DNA of 64,000 nucleotides from Mauremys mutica (Eukaryota > Chordata > Testudines > Geoemydidae). The position numbers were made by a program, and so were the translations under genes. Below, one piece after another: positions 1 through 10,109 of the stretch. Within the stretch, counting starts at the first letter, position 1, and each line of letters opens with the position of its first letter. The stretch covers positions 32,005,340-32,069,339 of the forward strand of contig NC_059077.1 of the NCBI RefSeq assembly GCF_020497125.1. Direction: 5' to 3'. The notes below the pieces were generated by a model that had not been told where the DNA came from, made no database searches, and was given only the letters and a program-made list of their open reading frames with translations.

Positions 1-1130
1 GCACTTAGCTCGTTCCTACTGATTGAATTTATTTAATCTAAACGATGAATGCACAGGAAGAGAAAACAGTAATTGAGATTGGTCATCTGAATAAAAATAG
101 TGTGGTGTTCACAGATTCTGTATTAAGAATATTCAAGAACACTTTAGACAAAGAAAGTGTGACATGAACTGCTATGAATTTTTTAATCCCTCCATAAAAA
201 AGGTGAAAGTGTTTAAACATTTAAAATCTACAAATCCATTATAATCCATTCACAAACAGAACCATATTCAAAGTAATGTTAAACACCTTTCTTGAAACCT
301 TGTAACAGTTACAAGGTATTGTTTCAACCTGTAGTATAGAGCGATTAAGAATATGCAAATTGAAAATCATTACAAAAAAAAATTCACTGCTCCTGTGCAG
401 TTGACGTTTTCCTAAAGAAAAGAATTAAACATCAAAAGGTCCTAATATACTGTATAAGAGAGTATGGCTAAAGTCACATTCTGATTGGCTAGTTAGGCCT
501 TCTTGATATCACTGCTATGTAGCACTTTCCAACAGTGCATAGCTGAGATCTCATGGCCAAACTAATATCAAACCCCCTATGACCTTTGCATCAAATTCAC
601 TAATTTACACCAACAGTAAGACGTAAGTGGAGTTGGTCTCATTTACACCTGTTGTGAATTTGATTAATTACATCTAATATGGGCCACAGGGCAGAAAATC
701 GTAAAAAGATTGTTCCTCCCACCCTCTAATTTTAAACTGAAAAGCAGCTAAAGTTTAGAATGCTTCCTTTCCCCTTTTGCCCCCAGAGCAGGCTTCCCTT
801 TTGCATGCAGCCCGCTTCCCCTTCTTACTCCCATCCTCCTCCAAACAGCTTCTTTTGCAGATGCCTGAGAACTTTAAATTGTTTGTGTTATCTGAAAGAG
901 TGAATTGGAAGCTCTAAACTAGATCCCAATTCCTATTTAGTTCAGGTGCAGGGAGCCCACTCAAGGTGCACAGCAATACCTGAGGGGCAGCAAGCGTGCT
1001 TCCAATTCATAGAAGGAGAATTGGGAGCTGGTTTTGAGTAACATGAACAGTTTAAGTTCCTGAGTATCTGCAGAAGAGGTGCCTTGGGGCAGCACATGGG
1101 TAAGAAATACAAAGATAGGGGAAGAGAGGG
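1..1130. other. Intergenic or intronic AT-rich DNA
   Basis: No open frame or repeat that I recognise. The sequence is mixed and AT-rich with a short pyrimidine-rich stretch near 770-850. It lies just upstream of the KIF22 retrocopy, and I see no promoter or CpG cluster in it. Confidence 0.5.
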
Positions 1131-1149
1131 AGAGGAAAGTGTCAGTGAG

Positions 1150-1427
1150 CCCAGAGCCGGGAGAACCTGCTGGCGCGGCTCAACGAGGGCGATGCCAAGG
1201 AGCTGCAGGCCCTGCGCTGCATCGGGAACAAGAGAGCCCAGCGCATCCTGGCCTGGAGACAGCAGCACGGGCCCTTCCCAGGTGGAGGACCTGCAGCAGG
1301 TGGAGGGGATGACAGCCCGACACGTGGCCTCTTTCCTGAAAGCAAACCTGCTGTGCGCCCTGGGCTGCGACCTGTTTGCGCCCCCCGCTCAATAAAAGTC
1401 TGTGTGTCCATCAAAAAAAAAAAAAAG
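1150..1427 (+). pseudogene. KIF22: Processed pseudogene (retrocopy) of KIF22 C-terminus
   Basis: KIF22 (Kid) is a chromokinesin that pushes chromosome arms during mitosis; its C-terminus carries a helix-hairpin-helix DNA-binding region. Frame 3 from about 1155 reads SRENLLARLNEGDAKEL, then IGNKRAQRILAWRQQHGPF up to 1277. After a frame change equivalent to losing 2 nt, QVEDLQQVEGMTARHVASF and LKANLLCALGCDLF follow up to a stop at 1392-1394. This matches the human LNEG...IGPKKAQ...HGPFSQVEDLERVEGITG...SFLKAN tail in order. The TAA stop overlaps an AATAAA signal (1391-1396), and about 18 nt later an A-run of some 14 bases begins at 1414. A continuous, intronless 3' end, a poly(A) tail, 5' truncation and a frameshift together indicate a dead retrocopy, not the gene itself. 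No clear target duplication was found. The 5' junction, somewhere in 1130-1155, is approximate. Confidence 0.86.
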
Positions 1428-3180
1428 ATTCTAGCGCTCTGGTCACTTTCAGCTCTCAGTTTCTATTACACAATTAATTCAGAAGCTACTCAGGAACCCC
1501 CACTTAGTTTTGATTATAGGAAGTGAGTTGAAGTAGCCTCTACCAGGCCAGACACTTATATTGAAGTGGGCCTCAGGGAAGTTCACAAGTGAGGGAAGAA
1601 GTGATCCAAATAGTTCAAGGAAACTTAAAAAGGTAAAAGTTATAGATACCAGTTAATTTAGCAAAGAGTACATTACAAATAGAGAACCAGCTTTTATAGG
1701 CTCTCCCTCACTATTTTTTCTTATCCTCAAACTAGTTATAAACTATAATAAACTTAAAGAAATGAAACTTCAGAGTGAAAAGACATGTTGCATAAAGCTC
1801 TGAAAAGTAGTTTAAGACGATTTTCCAAAACCTGAAACACAGAATCAAGATGGATTTCTATACCCTCAACATGCCATTGCAGGGTATGCATCAAGCAGGA
1901 TATCAGTGGACGAGGCACAATAACCAAGGTATGTACCAAACATCTACTGATTTCTATACCCTGTTGTGATATCTGGTTTTATTATGAATCAATGAACTGA
2001 GAAGTTCACTTGAAAACCAAACTGATTTATATCATTTTAAAACTGCCAAAAGGCATGCAAACGCTGCAAACCTGGGGTGGCTGGGGTTAAGGGGTGGAAT
2101 ATGTATTGCATTCCTTGAACTGAATGGATTTTTTCCAAATTTGTTCAAAACTTTGGTTCTGATTAATAAACTTTTTACTAACATTCAGTCCTCAGCAAAT
2201 TTCTGAAGGCATTTTTTTAAAGTCCTGAAAATAGGGGTTTATAACAGAGATATTGGCAGACCCTTAACTATAATATAGAGGTAGGAGCACAGTTGTGATA
2301 ACAATACTACTTTGAGTGAGAAATACAGGAGATCCCTTAATTTAAATGTCACACATCATGCTATTTATCCAGCAAGTATCCACATCTGAGTTAAAATACA
2401 TATACTCTTGCTGCTCTTTAATCATAGTCACTAAAAAAAACAGGTAAACTATTTTATTTAACCTATTTAATTTTTTAACAAATATTATCTACTTAAGTTG
2501 TAGCTGCAATTTTATGCAAGCTATTTTTTATATTCCAGATAATCCAAAGTCCATAGCAAATTCTGATATGTGCACACGCTGTGTTTGTGTCTTATTTCCC
2601 CTTACTCCCATTAACTTCACTGCTTGTGCCTTTGAAAGGGTTAAGAATTAGAATAGTAATCAACCAGCAAGGTATTTGTATTTTCATTCAGTAAGACTTC
2701 AGACTAGACTTTGCATCAAGACATTTCCTTGCTTGTAAGATGATTTACGGGTATTCTCAGTGGCCGTCCTTTCCAGATAGTCCTTGGGGTCAGCAAACTA
2801 GCTAACACACAAAGTAATATCCACAAATTCTTATGACACTTACTTTTCAGAAAACATAGTTGGTGGTATTTTTTGTCAACCTTTACAGCTTGTGATTTTG
2901 TGCATGCAGAATTCCATATCAAGTATATTTTTATGATAATGCAGGGAGAAAACATGCAGTGAGCAGAATTAGTGGTAAACAAAGAGTAACTCCCTATATT
3001 TCAGTAGTGTGATGACTTAACTGGAATAATCATATACCCAATTTACAGCACATTTATTTTAACAAACAGATCTTCTGCACTAAATGAAAGTTTATATTTA
3101 CTGTAAGCGGCAACACAGTCTTGATAGCAAATCATAATTAAGCTGGGAGCAGAACAAACAGGTACAATGATGATTGGAGA
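1428..3180. other. Non-coding, no recognised repeat
   Basis: AT-rich sequence with several homopolymer A and T runs. The short ORFs on both strands (for example 2716-2982 minus) have no coding character that I can defend. If the minus-strand exon at 3203-3355 is real, its 3' untranslated region would lie in the upper part of this stretch. I see AATAAA-like words but none that clearly decides an end. Confidence 0.4.
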
Positions 3181-3202
3181 AGCAGTCCTCTTTCCTAGCT
3201 TT

Positions 3203-3355
3203 TCACATTCTTGAAGGCTCGAGCTCTCTCTCTTCTAGCAAATTTATCAGAAGGGTGAAGCTGTCTTTTACTGCTTCCATATCATCCAGGGAGCAGGGTT
3301 TAAGAATCCAGCGCTTTCCTCGTGCAAGTGGTTCAAGTTCAAAATATTTTTTGAT
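3203..3355 (-). CDS. Likely terminal coding exon of an unidentified gene
   Basis: Read on the minus strand, a long pyrimidine tract (about 3362-3384, nearly all T and C) ends in TTAAAATAG and is followed by 50 sense codons and a TGA. The product starts IKKYFELEPLARGKRWILKP, continues with SLDDMEAVKDSFTLLINLL and ends ERELEPSRM. It is charged and amphipathic, as expected of a helical C-terminal tail, and codon use looks like real coding. Starting the exon directly after the AG keeps phase 0. I do not recognise the protein family. Upstream exons must lie at higher coordinates; candidates are listed separately. An open frame of 50 codons can occur by chance, so the call rests on the acceptor and the peptide together. 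Confidence 0.5.
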   Translation of the reverse strand: MKKYFELEPLARGKRWILKPCSLDDMEAVKDSFTLLINLLEERELEPSRM

Positions 3356-3399
3356 CTATTTTAAAAAAAAGTAAAAAAGAGGAAAAATTAACATTTCTT

Positions 3400-4044
3400 T
3401 CATATTACAGCTGGTCTCTTGAAATAAAGTGAGGAAAAAACCCAGAGGACACATTTTTAGAATCACATCCCACAGCTGTTCTTATACTACAGGTTATATG
3501 TTGTGACCGGAAAGTGTCTTCTTTACGGGTGAGTGACCTGCTTTGCAAGCCACCGTTCTACCAATACATTTAACATCATGGGAGGTCTGAGAAAGAATTA
3601 TATGCACTTAAGGCATAGAGTAAAGTATATTAAGCAAGTGTTAAAAAAAAGTCAAAAAAAGAACAGCAAACAACTTTATAAACAGCTGGGCTTGTACTTT
3701 AAAATCAACCTCATGACATGCTGCACCATATTGTTATTGGTAAACATCTGTAACTACCTGATCAACCAAAATATGTAACACACAAATTTAACTGTCAAAA
3801 AATTCCCCAAACTTATGTACTTGATTCAATGGTAAATTACAGTAGAGGTTTCCTGGGAACCTCACGCAACAGAATGCTAGATACCAACGACTTACACAAC
3901 CAGTTAACTCATTTGTAGACTAGGATATTAATGTGATCAAGGTAACAATATGTATTATGTATGAGAGATGCTGTCTTTCTGTCTCTGACTGGAACATAGC
4001 ATATTCTAGGTACAATAAAATTAAACATTAGTATTACCATAGAA
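3400..4044. other. Non-coding, possible intron
   Basis: No repeat family recognised. If the 3203-3355 exon is real, this is the 3' end of its last intron. The + strand ORF at 3533-3778 is Lys- and Asn-rich and shows no motif. Confidence 0.35.
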
Positions 4045-4174
4045 CAGTGGTTTTCAACCGGTGGTCCATGGACTTGTGTGGGTCCACAGACTATGTCAAA
4101 TTTTCCGAAGGGGTCTGCCCTGCCATTCAAAATTTTTTAAGGGGCTGCAAATCAGAAAAGATTGAAAACCACTG
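4045..4174. mobile_element. hAT-type MITE, 130 bp
   Basis: It begins CAGTGGTTTTCAACC and ends GATTGAAAACCACTG, which are near-perfect inverted termini of the CAGTGGTTCTCAACC class of non-autonomous hAT elements. The flanks are CCATAGAA (4037-4044) and ATATAGAA (4175-4182), an 8-bp target duplication with two mismatches, the length expected for hAT. It is too short to encode a transposase and would be moved in trans. Confidence 0.85.
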
Positions 4175-4499
4175 ATATAGAATAATGACAGTTAAGCTGT
4201 GAATCTTTTTGACTAAATTAAATCTCACGTGGTATTTCTACACTAGTCATGTAGCAAAGAGATATGAAAAAAACTGTAAATACTCTTAACATTTGTGATT
4301 AAAAGTTGTATCAAAATACTTGACAGAAAATATTTGGGAAGATGTATACCCTAGTAAAGATTTCATTGACATTCATGATAGCAGCCATAAAGCAGGAAAC
4401 ACTTATAGACAAGTAAAGAAAGCCAGGTATATGTTGGTTGTTCTTCCCAAACCAGGGCCGTCTCTAGGTTTTTTGCCGCCCCAAGCAAAAAAAATTTTG

Positions 4500-4770
4500 G
4501 CTGTCCCCCGTCCCAGTCCTGGGCTCCCCCCCGCACCTCCTTGCTGCCCCAGCCCTGGGCTCTCCCCCCCCCCACACACACCCCCTGCCGCCCCAGTGCT
4601 GGGCTTCCCCCTTTCCCCCCCACCAGTGCCCTCCCCCGCTGCCACCCCAGCCCTGGCCTTCCCTCTTTCCCCCCCACCAGTGCCCCCCACACGCACCTCC
4701 TGCCGCCCCAGCCCTGGGCTCTCCCCCCGCCCCACCTGCACCCTCCTTCCACCGCAGCCCTGGGTCACTG
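4500..4770. repeat. C-rich degenerate tandem repeat
   Basis: Repeating units of roughly 60-75 bp built on CCCCAGCCCTGGGCTC followed by poly-C and CACC words occur at least four times. It lies inside the hAT element. The many Pro-rich frames on + and Gly-rich frames on - come from it. Confidence 0.75.
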
Positions 4771-5033
4771 GTAACTCGCTCCAGGGCGGGTCATTCAGCA
4801 GGAATTTTGGATGTGCACAAAACGGACAGGATTGGTTCCCATATGGTTACAGAGCTGCAGTAAAGTGGAACAATTTTCAGCTTGTGTGATTGGAGGATAT
4901 CTGGATGCATATTATAAGACTGTCCTTCATAAAAGAGGAAAAGTTGAGGTGCCTTTATTGTTCTTTCCACTCTTTCTTTCCACTCTTTCTTTCTATGGGG
5001 AATTTGCCAATGCAATATCACTGTCTTCCTTTT

Positions 5034-5060
5034 AAACAAACAAACAAACAAACAAACAAA
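5034..5060. repeat. (AAAC)n microsatellite
   Basis: About six AAAC units in tandem run into an A-run, inside the 1.58-kb hAT element. A short (TG)n run follows at 5261-5278. Confidence 0.9.
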
Positions 5061-5379
5061 AAAAGCAATGGCTGTTGAAAATAGCAATTCCAGTCCTAAT
5101 AACCACTGGGAAGCATTTCTTGCTCAATTTTATCCTACTTTTTCTACAGCACATTCCAGTGGATCAGTATATTTGATTTGGGAGAAATGAAGTAACAGCT
5201 GCCCAAACTGAGCTTGAGCACTCCTGAATTTTGAGGTGTTCAAATCTGGAGGGCAGGTGCTGTGTGTGTGTGTGTGTGGCGGGGGGTTGTGGGCTCCGCA
5301 GGGCAGCACGGCAGCATGTATGCAGCAGCGTGTCTGGCGCTGCACGGAGCCAGACACTCTAGTCTGAGTGGCACGGTAA

Positions 5380-5745
5380 GGGGGCTGGGTGGTTGGAGAA
5401 GGGGTAAGGGGTTCTGGGGGGGGCAGTCCAGGGACAGGGAGCAGGGGGGGTTGGATGGGGTGGAAGTTGGGGGGGGCAGTCAAGGGACAGGGAGCAGTTG
5501 GATAGGCATGGGAGTCCCAGGGGTTTGTCAGGGGACAGGTAGGGGGTCGGGTCCCAAGGGGCAGTTAGGGGCAGGGGTCCCGGGAAGGGGCAATCAGGGG
5601 ACAAGGACCAGCGGCACTTAGATAGGGGCAGGGGTCCCGGGAGGGGGTGATCAGGGGACAGGGAGCGGCGGGGGGAGTTGGATGGGTTGGGGTTTCTGTG
5701 GGGGCAGTCGGAGGGAGTGGATGGTGGCAGGGTGGGGCGTCCCTC
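5380..5745. repeat. G-rich degenerate tandem repeat
   Basis: Units of the form GGGGCAGTCAGGGGACAGGG followed by AGC and long G-runs repeat at least five times with variation. The many closely spaced runs of three or more G make G-quadruplex formation plausible on the + strand. It lies inside the hAT element. Confidence 0.75.
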
Positions 5746-6043
5746 CCCCTGGAGGTCCTGTTTTTTGAATGTTGAAATATGGTCTCCCTACCATTCACAG
5801 CACCCACAGCACGCTGCCGCATGAGGTCCCCCACTTCCTTTCCAGTTGGTAGTGGCCAAGGGAATGCTGGGAAATGTAGTTCTTTCCCTGCTCCAGGGCT
5901 GGCTCTATAGGCAGGGAGCTAACCAAGAAACTACAGCTCCCAGAGCCCCCTGTTGGTTCTCAGCTCCCATGCCGCCCCTGCAAATGGGCTGCCCCAAGCA
6001 GGTGCTTGCTTTGCTGGTGCCTAGAGCCGCCCCTGTCCCAAAC

Positions 6044-7979
6044 TCACTGAAAGGTTTTTACTTCTTTTAAACACAATAGTCTCATTGTGGTTTAAATAAA
6101 TTATCAAGAAAAAAATAGGTTCAATTAATTCCTTGGTCTTTTTTCAGAAAGAAAAAAAGAGGTGTAATAGGTGGTACTTTTCAGACTATTTTGATCAATG
6201 GATTTCATTAAGCTATGTTTGTCAAGGAAAATTCCAACATACTTTTTCCTTAGTCATTATTTGATCCAGAAAACCTACTAATGTCGTACACGTCAAATGG
6301 ACTTTTATCATAACTGCAATTACATGCATCAATGTTTGCTATTGTCAACAAAGGAATAGAAATATTTTGTCCTTAAAGTTTAGTCTGAACATTCTTGTAC
6401 TGAGGTATGTTTTTGCAAGAAATATTAACTTTCCACTCTCATAAAAACAGCCACAAACATGCACAATAATAGTAATTATTATTTTTATTTGTATTGTGGT
6501 AGCAACCAGAGGCCACAATAAGGTATCAGAAGCCCTACAGCACTAGATTCTGTACTCAATAACTAAATCTTCTAAAGACTAAAACATTCTCCTTGCAGCT
6601 CTTCAAAATGCCCCTACAACTGTTTTGTTTACCTGGTAACCTAATTAAATACTAGAAATCTGTAGCAATTTTATTAATTGACATAAATCTGAATGTATGT
6701 ACAGTTGTGATAAGATACTTAGATGAAGTGCTAGACAGAAGTCTATATTAGAAATATTACAATGAGGTAGGAGAGATTGTAGATAAGTAATTATCTATAA
6801 AGGTAACTGCATTACTAGGGATCTTGATCATAGTTATCAGAAAAGTTGATATTTCTACTTAAATAAAGAAGTGGGAACAGCTGCCTGTCTCAGCTCAGAA
6901 ATAGTCAAACCTAGATTTGTTAAACAATGCAGAGTCAGGTTGGAAACAACCTAGAAAGACGATGTAAAATCAAGAGTAGATAAAAGTGTAGGAATACTTA
7001 CCTATGAACAGCAGTTACCAAACCATTATTTACTGTGCTTTCCCTTTGTGTAAAATGTTATTAAAATTATCACCAATGTTATAAGTTTAAAATTTGCAAT
7101 AACATTGCAAAAATTGCCTAAAATCTTGAGATAATTAAGGATTTTAGAACTGAATTTTTAATACTATTAGGATACCTATTTCATATCATTATTATTAAAT
7201 CTATATGTCAGTGTGGTAAATCATTAGAATATACAGTAATCTAGTGAAGGTATGTATCTTGAAGTCTTTCATATAGTAGAAATTATACTAAAGGTCAATT
7301 TAGGTCAACATTTAACCAAAGTATACTTTGAATGCTAAGTATGGAGAGGAAGTGAAAGCTGTACAAAAACATAACAAATCAAGGTTTCACTATAGCCACT
7401 TGATAAAAGGACCCTGCTGGTGTTAAGCTGACAAATATGGCTGAGTAACCTGAGATTTTCAGACCTCTAACCTACAGAATACCTACCATACACCCCCCTA
7501 CTGGTAGACCACTGCTATCTGCCCCACTGATTACATACAAGTCTTACTTTACAATCCTATTTATACTTAATGCTTGAAATAAGGTCAACCAAGGCTGATT
7601 ATCAAAAGGTAATTGCATTTTAATGATGGAGCCCTTGAGCTTAAGCTTTAAAATTTACAATTATGAAAATGCACATGGAAAAGAAATAACGACATCAAGC
7701 ACACTAGCAGGTTAGTTTTCATGCAACTTAGAGCAAAAGGAACAACCACTTACCAGGTCATACTGTTGTCAAGATGTAGCCTAAAATCATTTTGTACATT
7801 TCAGTGACAGTATGTTCCAGAACAAAGTCAATAATTGAGTAATAAAACAGGGCAAAATTCCCTTTGGTAAATTGGTATAGGAAAAATTGTTTTCTTGAAA
7901 AAAGTTTAAAATCCCATTCTTTTTGTTTTTTTTATTTCTTGGTATGTAAATAAAATATAGAAATTAAATTAACAATCTG
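6044..7979. other. Non-coding AT-rich DNA
   Basis: I see no coding segment or recognisable repeat. Donor-like words on the minus strand near 7010 and 7750 have no convincing exon attached. Confidence 0.4.
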
Positions 7980-8057
7980 GCACAAATATTCTGTCTCTGT
8001 GAGGCTGATCAACGTTCCAAAATATCCACAGCCAGAGAACCCAAATCTTGGTGGCTG
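7980..8057 (-). CDS. Weak candidate exon, minus strand
   Basis: On the minus strand a strong acceptor (GCTTCCTCTTATTTCAG) is followed by an open frame reading QPPRFGFSGCGYFGTLISL and then TETEYLCQIV. The peptide looks protein-like and is read in phase 0. No good donor follows: the GT words near 7980 are poor, and the frame runs on to a stop 40 or so nucleotides later. It could be an exon with an unusual donor, a terminal exon, or chance. Family unknown. Confidence 0.2.
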
Positions 8058-8179
8058 CTGAAATAAGAGGAAGCTGATCATTAGGTAGTGGCTTTTGGAG
8101 TAGGAACCTCTGGTGATGACACCACAGAACAGCTGTTTGGAATACCCATAGGAGTGCAGCTATTCTGGGGACAGCCATA

Positions 8180-9865
8180 GAGAAAAAGGCTTGCTAGCTG
8201 ACTTGTCTCTAACCCAGATATAGAAAGGGACTATAATTAGCCTACCTCTATTTTAGATATTTAACAACACTGCCATAGAAGTGATCTTCAGAATAATTCA
8301 TTGTACGTTATTGCATTATCCAATTTAATCTTTACACTACAGTGGATGAACCTCAATAAGTCAAGGGCTTTAGGAACTGTTTCCACTATTTTGAAGTCTT
8401 TGGAAATTAGTTTGCATACACAAACATTTCTCCTGTAATTCAAACCAGTGTTTGCCCTCTTATGTATACAAAGTGTGATTCAATTCTAAAAACAAATATT
8501 TTCAGACTAAAAAAGAAGCCTGCACTATGCATCTGAGATAAGACAGTGACTCAAAAGCTAGACTGGCATAATTAGGTGCCCTATGTTGTGTATATGGTCT
8601 ACATTTCTGTTGGAATTCTCTCTCTCTCTAACTTATCTCCCCTCCACCATCCCCTCATTTCTTTGTATTTGTTTTCAACAATGTCTTTCCTTCATTTTCA
8701 CACATTTATTCCCTAAGGGATTTTTTCTCTCTGCTCCTATTTTCACAACTCTTCTAGGCATGATGCAACCCAACCACCACCAAAATGTCTGAGTGGGTTT
8801 GAAACTGTGTGAACAGCCTACCTACCCTAGTTCTTGCACAATCTCTCATCACAGTAGGACAAAAGTGGTCATTTACTAGTAGGAGCTCTTCTGTCTTCTC
8901 CTATTGCCTGAATGGTGAAAAGGATCTCTTCCTGTGCATGGGATTTTAAGCTGAATATAAAGCTACGAACTCCCACCTCAGGTATGTTGCATTCAGCATA
9001 CAATTATCTGTCTTGAACAAACTGACATTATTTACAACAGGACTACAAAATTTCTAAAAACTGAGGTTAGAAAGAAATATGATGAATTAAATGCACAACA
9101 CTGTAAGACTTCTGTAACGTCTTCTAGTGGTCCCCATTTTGGGTCTTCATCCCACAATGGGGTCTTGTCATGTTGCAAAAAGTAAGTTGCATTGATCCCA
9201 TATTCTGTAATCAATAACCCTCCTTCCCAAACATGTAAAATACTATTCTCTCCCACCTGAATACACTAGAAATATAATTCTCAAACATTGCTTTCTCCAA
9301 CATACAGATTAAGCAAAAATTGGCAAATATTCATGCCCAGATCCTCAGCAAGTGTAAATCAGCACAATACCATGATGATTGTGGTCCTACACCAACATAC
9401 ACAGGCTGAGTATCTGGCCCCAAAGTTAATTTCATATGTGACATTACTAATGTGCATCTATTCCATTCATAAAACCCATTTCAGTGAAATGTGCTGATGT
9501 GCTATATTCAGATAGGACAACTCAAGAAAAAAATTGCTTTGATTGTACTGATGGCTATGAATGTATTTCAGTATCCTTTTAGATAAAAAAAATCATGCAA
9601 ATAGACGAATGCGCTGAACCTTGTTTGCAGCCTCGGCTGAAATCCAAGTTAAAATGTATTTCAATCATTTGAAAAACATGTCCAAAACAAATGAAATCCT
9701 TCAAAAATATCAGAGTTGAGGAAATAATTCTTCCTTATGAAAGAATGCTATTACCACAGCGTTACCATGATAGTTTGAGATTTAGACAAAGTTGGATATA
9801 GCCCTCCAAAAAACAAAAAAAAATGAATAAGCAGACAAATCCAATAGTCCAAAAAATTGTCAGAT
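8180..9865. other. Non-coding; one ancient palindromic repeat
   Basis: Mostly unassigned. Around 9335-9425 lies a diverged inverted motif of the type CAGATCCTCAGC...GTGTAAATC...CTGAG..ATCTGGCCC, which I have met as a very old dispersed amniote repeat. The minus ORF at 9032-9256 shows no domain. Confidence 0.35.
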
Positions 9866-9867
9866 TC

Positions 9868-10105
9868 ACAGAATCACAGAACTGGAAGGGACCTTGAGAG
9901 GTCATCTTGTCCAGTCCCCTGCACTCAAGGCAGGACTAAGTATTACCTAGATCATCCCTGACAGATGTTTGTCCAACATGCTCTTAAAAATCCCCAATGA
10001 TGGAGATTCCACAACCTCCCTAGGCAATTTATTCCAGTGCTTAAGCACTCTGACCGTTAGGAAGTTTTTACTAATGTCCAACCTAAAATGCCCTTGCTGC
10101 AATTT
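9868..10105 (-). mobile_element. CR1 LINE 3'-end fragment
   Basis: The + strand reads CAGAACTGGAAGGGACCTTG, GAGGTCATCTTGTCCAGTCC, then GATGGAGATTCCACAACCTC and GGCAATTTATTCCAGTGCTT. This is the reverse complement of the conserved 3' part of a turtle CR1 subfamily, so the element points to the minus strand and is strongly 5'-truncated. Confidence 0.85.
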
Positions 10106-10109
10106 AATT

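Larger units (their letters stand above)
4453..6035. mobile_element. Non-autonomous hAT element, 1.58 kb
   Basis: The left end CAGGGCCGTCTCTAGG and the right end CCTAGAGCCGCCCCTG are inverted copies. The flanking 8-mers are identical: TCCCAAAC at 4445-4452 and at 6036-6043. This perfect 8-bp duplication fixes both ends and identifies hAT transposition. No transposase is visible. The interior has a C-rich repeated block (about 4500-4770), a stretch of ordinary base composition, an AAAC microsatellite, a TG microsatellite and a long G-rich repeated block (about 5380-5745). The proline- and glycine-rich ORFs here are translations of these blocks, not genes. Confidence 0.9.

Noticed and set aside
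4320..4889. A 189-codon proline-rich ORF on +
   Set aside because: It crosses the border of the hAT element and translates its C-rich tandem block; the minus-strand Gly-rich ORFs are the same DNA.
7754..7780. A 27-nt minus-strand segment with ATTTTAG acceptor and GTAAGTGG donor
   Set aside because: Too short for coding evidence and not compatible with the phase of neighbouring candidates.
9032..9256. A minus-strand ORF (INATYFLQHDKTPLWDEDP)
   Set aside because: No family, no splice sites, no conserved motif that I can name.
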